This document shows positions 56,918-64,000 of a DNA stretch of 64,000 bases, one piece after another. Each line of letters starts with the position of its first letter. The stretch's first letter is position 1. Position numbers and translations under genes: made by a program. Under the pieces are notes generated by a model. The model made no database searches and had not been told where the DNA came from. It worked only from the letters and a program-made list of their open reading frames with translations. Source of the stretch: Panulirus ornatus (Eukaryota; Arthropoda; Malacostraca; Decapoda; Palinuridae); contig NC_092228.1 of NCBI RefSeq assembly GCF_036320965.1, positions 20,788,503-20,852,502 of the forward strand, written 5' to 3'.

Positions 56918-58010
56918 GCTGTCTCCCGCGTTTGCGAGGTAGCGCAAGGAAACAGACGAAAGAAATGGCCCAACCCACCCCCATACACATGTATATACAT
57001 ACGTCCACACACGCAAATATACATACACAGCTTTCCATGGTTTACCCCAGACGCTTCACATGCCCCGATTCAATCCACTGACAGCACGTCAACCCCGGTA
57101 TACCACATCGCTCCAATTCACTCTATTCCTTGCCCTCCTTTCACCCTCCTGCATGTTCAGGCCCCGATCACACAAAATCTTTTTCACTCCATCTTTCCAC
57201 CTCCAATTTGGTCTCTCTCTTCTCCTCGTTCCCTCCACCTCCGACACATATATCCTCTTGGTCAATCTTTCCTCACTCATTCTCTCCATGTGCCCAAACC
57301 ATTTCAAAACACCCTCTTCTGCTCTCTCAACCACGCTCTTTTTATTTCCACACATCTCTCTTACCCTTACGTTACTTACTCGATCAAACCACCTCACACC
57401 ACACACTGTCCTCAAACATCTCATTTCCAGCACATCCATCCTCCTGCGCACAACTCTATCCATAGCCCACGCCTCGCAACCATACAACATTGTTGGAACC
57501 ACTATTCCTTCAAACATATCCATTTTTGCTTTCCGAGATAATATTCTCGACTTCCACACATTCTTCAAGGCTCCCAGAATTTTCGCCCCCTCCCCCACCC
57601 TATGATCCACTTCCGCTTCCATGGTTCCATCCGCTGCCAGATCCACTCCCAGATATCTAAAACACTTCACTTCCTCCAGTTTTTCTCCATTCAAACTCAC
57701 CTCCCAATTGACTTGACCCTCAACCCTACTGTACCTAATAACCTTGCTCTTATTCACATTTACTCTTAACTTTCTTCTTTCACACACTTTACCAAACTCA
57801 GTCACCAGCTTCTGCAATTTCTCACATGAATCAGCCACCAGCGCTGTATCATCAGCGAACAACAACTGACTCACTTCCCAAGCTCTCTCATCCCCAACAG
57901 ACTTCATACTTGCCCCTCTTTCCAAAACTCTTGCATTCACCTCCCTAAACAACCCCATCCATAAACAAATTAAACAACCATGGAGACATCACACACCCCT
58001 GCCGCAAACC
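56918..58010 (-). mobile_element. Family A copy A25, short-3'-UTR subfamily
   Basis: Minus strand: tail (TGTCTCCCGCGTTTGCGAGG), short 3' UTR, full C-terminal domain and RT up to motif B at 58010. There the text slips into the noisy duplicate. Its natural continuation is the version at 62470-63196. Confidence 0.88.
57089..57958 (-). pseudogene. RT motif C and C-terminal domain of copy A25 (289 codons)
   Basis: LLFADDTALVADS near residue 30, [93 protein letters not shown] and the terminal [10 protein letters not shown]. Uninterrupted. A 1-bp insertion near 57950 separates it from motif B. Confidence 0.88.
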
Positions 58011-61000
58011 TACATTCACTGAAAACCAATCCCTTTCCTCTTTTCCTACTCTTTCACATCCCTTTATTTTCTTGAAAAAAATTTTTTCACTGCTTCTCGC
58101 AACTTGGCCTCCCCCCCGTATTTTCTTAATACTTTCCACGGGAGCATCTCCTCAACCCCCTGCCTTCTCCAGTTTTCTTTTAAATGCTTTTAAAAAAATC
58201 TTTTTGGGTTTTCTAAGTATTTCTCACATACATTTTTCCCAAACCCAAAAACCTAATCCACAACCCCTTACCACTTCTGAAACCACACTGTTTTTCCCCT
58301 TCCTTTAATCCTTATCTCTTCCCCCTTTTTTCCCTTAAAAAACCTTTTTTTTTTTTTTTTTTCCCCCCATCCAAAAACCCCCCCCCCCCTACCCATTAAA
58401 ATAAATTCCCCCAGGAAATTACTAAATAAAACTTTATAAACCCCCTTAATTTTGAACACCCTCACCTTTTTCATCCCCCCTTTTGGCCCCTTTTTTTTTC
58501 CCCCCCAATTTTTGGTTTTTTACTTTTTTGGAAATTTTTGAAATTTTTTCCCCCGGCCCAACCCCCTTTCCAAAGGAAAAAACATTCCCCCCTCCTTTTG
58601 ACCCCTAAATACACTAAATATCCCACCAACCATTTCAACAACACAGTAAACCCCCTTTTTTTAAAAATTTCCAGGGAAATTTCCCCATCCAAACCCCCGC
58701 CTTCCCGGTTTTCATCTTCCGCAAAGCTTTCACTCCCTTTCTTCTCTGTTTTCCCAAAACCTTTTTTCCCTCCCCTCTCATTTTGCACACCCCCTTGGGC
58801 CCAAAACACCCTTTTATCTGCCACTCTTCATCAAACACATTAAACAAACCTTCAAAATACTCACCCCATCCCTTCTCCCCAACCCATACTTTTTTATTCC
58901 CTCCCCTTTTAGCCCCCTTCCCCAAATGCCCCCATTTGTTCTTTGTTTTACGCTTTTTTTTTTACCTCTTTCTAAAACCCCTTTTTATTTCCCCCAAAAT
59001 TTAATGTTTGCTTTTCCTCCCCAAACAATCTCATTTCCCCTCTTTTTCACCTTTGCACCTTTCTTTACCTCATGCCTCGTTCTTTTATACATCTTAAGTA
59101 AATTTGAACTTTTTCCCTAAAAAAACTCGTCCAAATGCCTCTCTCTTTTTTTTTCATGACATTTTAAATTCTTCGTCCCCCCAAACCATTTCCCCTTTCT
59201 AACTCCCCACCTCCCACGCTTCTCTTGCCACAGGCATCTTTTGCGCAAGCCATCTCTGTTTCCCCTAAATAAACCCCTTTCCCTTTCCACACCCCCCTTT
59301 TCGCCCTTTGCTCTAAACCTTTTTTCCCATTCTGCACTCGTCTCTTGTGGGGACTTCCTCACACAAGTCTCCTTCCCAAGCTCACCCTTTCTCTCCCCAC
59401 TTATTCACCCTAAAAATTCTCTCTTCTTTTCTGAAAACCTTTTACAAATCTTCACCTTTTTGACTTCCAAAGAATATTTTAGGGGGTTCCCCCCAGTTTT
59501 AAACCCCTCAAACACTTAACATCCAAAAGGGCTCCCCTTTTTTTCCAGCGCCCCCCAATTTTTAAAAGTAATCCCAAAAACGTTTTCTGGGTATCTCCCA
59601 AATTTTCATACTAATTTTTATGTATCTCTCTCTTTTTGAACCGGTATTTTCCCCAAACACCAGTCCTTTTTCAGCACACAAACCCACAAGTTCTTCACCC
59701 ATTTCCATTTACAACACTAAAAAAACCCCCTATACCCAATTATTCCCTTTAAATGCCACATTACTCACCTTTGGGATTAAATCACCCATCACTATAAACC
59801 CGGGCTCGTGCATCAAAACTGCGAACACACTTTAGGTTTCTCCCAAAACACTTGCCCCTCCCTGATCTTTCTTTTCATGCCAAGGGGCATAGGCACCAAT
59901 AATCACCCCCTCTCTCCATCCGCTTTCAGTTTTACCAAATTTTCCCAAATTTTGGGGTTTATTTCTTAAACTTTATCAAAATACTCCCCAACTTCTGTTT
60001 CAGAGTAGTGCTACTCCTTCCTTTGTCTTCTCCCCCGTAACCCCCGACTTTACTACTAAAGATTCCCCAAACCACTCTTCCCCCTTTTCCCTTTTAGTTT
60101 GTTTCACCAGAGCCAAAACATCCGGTTCCTTTCCCCAAACATACTATCTATCTTCCCTTTTCTCATTTGGTAACTTTTACAACTTTGACACCGCAATCTG
60201 AGCATTCGAGGAGAAAGAGCACTCCCCCCGGACTCCTTTTTCGGGGGCCCCCTTTAGAAAGTTAAAATTTCTTTAAAAGGGGAGGGTTTCTGGAAACCCC
60301 GGGTCCCCTCCACTTTACTCGCTTTGTACGACCCCGCGGGTCGCACTTGCCCGTCTCAGCTCCAAAGACAAAATAACCTGCCACCCTTTTTTGACACGGA
60401 AAGGACGCCTGTAAAAAATCACCACTGTAGAAACCTACAGGGCCCAATGACAGAGCCCCCGCCAATGACCAGACAAAAAAAAAAACGGGAGCCAAATTTG
60501 TTCAAACCCTTTTAAAAAAGTCATTTTTATTTGATCAAAATTTAAACCCCTTTTTTCCCCAGTTGCTGAGAGCCGGCAGTTAATATTCCCAAACTTGTCC
60601 CCACCCTAACAAATTAGGGGGAGTTTCCTGAAAACATCTTAAAAGGGGCCAGAACCATCACAAATAAACGGGAAATGTCTCTTGTGAAAAAAAAATATCC
60701 TATTTTTTCTCTGTTTTCCTTTTTCTTCTCTTTTTTCCCAATGGCCTTTCGATTCAACGGCCGGAAATGAATGAAAAATCAACACCCCGTCGCCGACACT
60801 GGAAAGCCGGCCAGAGTTACGAAAAAAGCAAAGGGACAAGATTTCCCTTTCCCATATTTCAAAACCAAAAACAAAACATTTTCATTTATTTCCCACAAGA
60901 TAAACTTTTCCCCTCAGCCAAATCTGAGGATACGCTCTGGTGGTCAACATATCGCGGGAACGGCAATAATTTGTCTTTCGAGTTTTTTGGCTCACAAGGG

Positions 61001-62880
61001 GCCCAAAACCTGGAAACCCCTTGCAGTACAAAAAAATTATGATACGCCCCCCCATCTAATCATACTCTTGTATATATATATTTTTACATAATATATATAA
61101 TTATTATATATATTTTATATTTATATTTTTATTTTAAATATATATATTTTTTTTTTTTTTCAAACAAATTCCCCATTTCCCGCGTTAGCGAGGTACCCGT
61201 TAAGAACAGGGGAACTGGGTTTTGAGGGAATATAAAAAAACCGGGCCCCCCTTCTCTTTTTCCTTTTTTTGGGAAAATTAAAAAAAAATATATATTAATA
61301 ATATTTATATTATTTTATATATATATTTTTTTTTTATATTTTTATTTATATATATTTTTTTTTTTTTTTTTTTTTTTGCTGTCCCCCGCGTTTGCGAGGT
61401 AGCGAAAAGGAAACAGACAAAAGAAATGGCCCAACCCCCCCCCATACAAATGAAATATACTTACTCCACACACGAAATTTAAAATCCCTACACAGCTTTC
61501 CAGGGTTTTACCCCAGACGCTTCACATGCCCCGATTCAATCCATGACAGCACGTCAACCCCGGTTTTTACCACATCGCCCCAAAATTCACTCTTTTCCTT
61601 GCCCTCCTTTCACCCCCCTTTGCATGTTCGGGCCCCCGATCACAAAAAATCTTTTTCACTCCTTCTTTCCACCCCCCAATTTGGTCTCTCTCTTCTCCTC
61701 GTTCCCCCCACCTCCGCCCCCATATATCCTTTTGGGTCAATTTTCCTCACTCATTCTCCCCATGTGCCCAAACCATTTCAAAACACCCTCTTTTTGCTCT
61801 CTCAACCACGCTCTTTTTTTTTCCACAATCTCTCTTACCCTTCGTTATTTAAACCGATCAAACCCCTACACCACACACTGTCCTAAAACATCTCTTTCCA
61901 GAAAATCCATCCCCCTGCGCCAACTTTCCATAGCCCACGCCTCGCAACCTAAAAACATTGTTGGAACCACTATTCCTTTTAAAATACCATTTTTGCTTTC
62001 CGAGATAAATTTCCTTTTCCCCCATTCTTTAAGGCTCCCCGAATTTTCGCCCCCTCCCCCACCCTATGATCCACTTTTCCCCTTTCCTTTGGGTTCCCTC
62101 CGCTGCCGATCCCTCCCCGATATCTAAAAAAAACCCTTTACTTCCTCCAGTTTTTTCCATTCCCAAAATCACCCCCCAAAATTTACTTGGGCCCTCAACC
62201 CTACGTACCTAATAACCTTGCTCTTTTTCACATTTACTCTTTTCTTTTTCTTTTACACACTTTTTCCAAACTCGTCACCACTTCTTCAATTTCTCACATG
62301 AATTTAGCCACCAGCGTGTATCATCAGCAAAAAACTGGGCTCACTTCCCAAAAACCCTCTCATCCAAAAAGGGCTTCTTTCTTGCCCCTCTTTCCAAAAA
62401 ATCTTGCATTCACCTCCCTAAAAAAACCCCCTCCATAAAAAAAATTAAACAACCTGGGGGCATACACACCCCTGCCGCAAACCACATTCCCGGAAACCCA
62501 AACCTTTCCTCTCTTCCCACACGTACACATGCCTTACATCCTCGATTAAAAATTTTCATTGTTTCTAACAACTTTTCCTCCCCCACCCTATAATTTTTTA
62601 ATTTCCTTCCACCCGAGCATTCTATCAAAATCTATCATATGCCTTTTCCAGATCCATAAAAGCTACAAAACAAAATCCCTTTGCTTTTCTAAGTATTTCT
62701 CACATACATTTTCAAAGCAAACACCTGATCCACCAAACCTTACCACTTCTGAAACACACTGCTCTTCCCCAATCGGGTGCTCTGTACATTTCCCTTCCCC
62801 CCTCAATCAATACCCTCCCATTAAAAATTTTTAGGAATACTCAACAAACCCTTTTACCCCTGTAATTTGAGCACTCCTCT
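58011..62880. repeat. Base-noisy second version of 53280-58010 (likely assembly artefact)
   Basis: The order of content repeats 53280-58010: copy A24 RT to 5' UTR (58011-60340), the CpG-rich unique sequence (60345-61070), TA/SINE (61070-61275) and copy A25 (61480-62470 and on). The sequence is riddled with homopolymer stretches, C-for-A/T runs and indels unlike anything else in the window. The nested insertion of 53638-54110 is absent near 58425. No gene should be called from this stretch. Confidence 0.85.
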
Positions 62881-63196
62881 TATCCCCCTTTTCCTTTGTA
62901 CAATGGCACTTGCACGCATTCCGCCAATCCCCAGGCACCTCACCGTGAGTCATACATACATTAAATAACCTTACCAACCAGTCAACAATACAGTCACCCC
63001 CTTTTTTAATAAATTCCACTGCAATACCATCCAAACCTGCTGCCTTGCCGGCTTTCATCTTCCGCAAAGCTTTTACTACCTCTTCTCTGTTTACCAAATC
63101 ATTTTCCCTAACCCTCTCACTTTGCACACCACTTCGACCAAAACACCCTATATCTGCCACTCTATCATCAAACACATTCAACAAACCTTCAAAATA
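62881..63196 (-). mobile_element. Continuation of family A copy (RT fingers), clean again
   Basis: Minus strand KAAGLDGIAVEFIKKGGDCIVDWL and REVVKALRKMKAG-type sequence is open at 62831-63229. Base quality returns to normal near 62880. It is interrupted at 63196 by the tail of another copy. Confidence 0.8.
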
Positions 63197-63773
63197 CTGT
63201 CTGTCTCCCGCGTTTGCGAGGTAGCGCAAGGAAACAGACGAAAGAAATGGCCCAACCCACCCCCATACACATGTATATACATACGTTCACACACGCAAAT
63301 ATACATACCTACACAGCTTTCCATGGTTTACCCCAGACGCTTCACATGCCTTGATTCAATCTACTGACAGCACGTCAACCCCGGTATACCACATCGCTCC
63401 AATTCACTCTATTCCTTGCCCTCCTTTCACCCTCCTGCATGTTCAGGCCCCGATCACACAAAATCTTTTTCACTCTATCTTTCCACCTCCAATTTGGTCT
63501 CCCTCTTCTCCTCGTTCCCTCCACCTCCGACACATATATCCTCTTGGTCAATCTTTCCTCACTCATTCTCTCCATGTGACCAAACCATTTCAAAACACCC
63601 TCTTCTGCTCTCTCAACCACGATCTTTTTATTTCCACACATCTCTCTTACCCTTACGTTACTTACTCGATCAAACCACCTCACACCACACATTGTCCTCA
63701 AACATCTCATTTCCAGCACATCCATCCTCCTGCGCACAACTCTATCCATAGTCCACGCCTCGCAACCATACAA

Positions 63774-63776
<3 letters not shown>
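63197..63776 (-). mobile_element. Family A copy A26, short-3'-UTR subfamily, 5'-truncated
   Basis: Tail, short 3' UTR and C-terminal domain (open at 63375-63827: [18 protein letters not shown] to VVYRG). Truncated at LYGCEAW, the same place as A9 within a few bases, then a TA repeat. It interrupts the RT fingers of the preceding copy. Confidence 0.88.

Positions 63777-64000
<224 letters not shown>

Noticed and set aside
58268..59362. Glycine/lysine-rich novel proteins on the minus strand
   Set aside because: They arise from homopolymer noise in the low-quality duplicate of the region at 53.3-58.0 kb.

Overview
The window reads as a repeat-saturated piece of an animal nuclear genome, most likely an arthropod and plausibly a decapod crustacean. 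That placement is an inference from the transposon families and the one host exon, not from a marker gene. There are no bacterial-type operons. Nearly all coding potential is broken non-LTR retrotransposon (LINE) sequence of the RTE type: an endonuclease, a reverse transcriptase (RT) and a C-terminal domain. The only confident host gene part is the last coding exon of a CISD3-like mitochondrial double-CDGSH iron-sulfur protein at 22250-22426, with its 3' UTR and poly(A) signal. A weak candidate first exon lies at 55961-56034 (minus).

Layout. 1-16700: an old RTE element ('family B') lies in three collinear pieces (430-2210, 4492-4817, 15401-16720). The first gap holds a 2278-bp DNA transposon with CACTG-type terminal inverted repeats and an ATA target duplication; removing it restores the RT reading frame. 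The second gap holds about 10.6 kb of younger RTE copies ('family A'). 16700-19264: older RTE remnants and anonymous AT-rich sequence. 19265-21590: two family A copies, each with a full 240-bp SINE inserted. 21591-22640: intron, CISD3-like exon and 3' UTR. 22720-55913: a continuous carpet of family A copies in alternating orientations, with nested insertions, a 3.76-kb tandem duplication, hairpins and one tRNA-derived SINE. 55914-56600: CpG-richer unique sequence. 56609-64000: microsatellites, more family A copies, and a base-noisy second version (about 58010-62880) of 53280-58010 that looks like unpolished or mis-assembled sequence.

How the parts relate. Family A encodes endonuclease and RT but has no intact copy here. 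The abundant 240-bp SINE begins like the family A 5' UTR and ends with a tail related to the family A 3' end. The simplest reading is a SINE that borrows the family A RT. A young family A subfamily with a shortened 3' UTR is 5'-truncated in most places, and two of its copies have inserted into the RT gene of older copies at the same site. One of those insertions is absent from the noisy second version, which therefore preserves the empty site.
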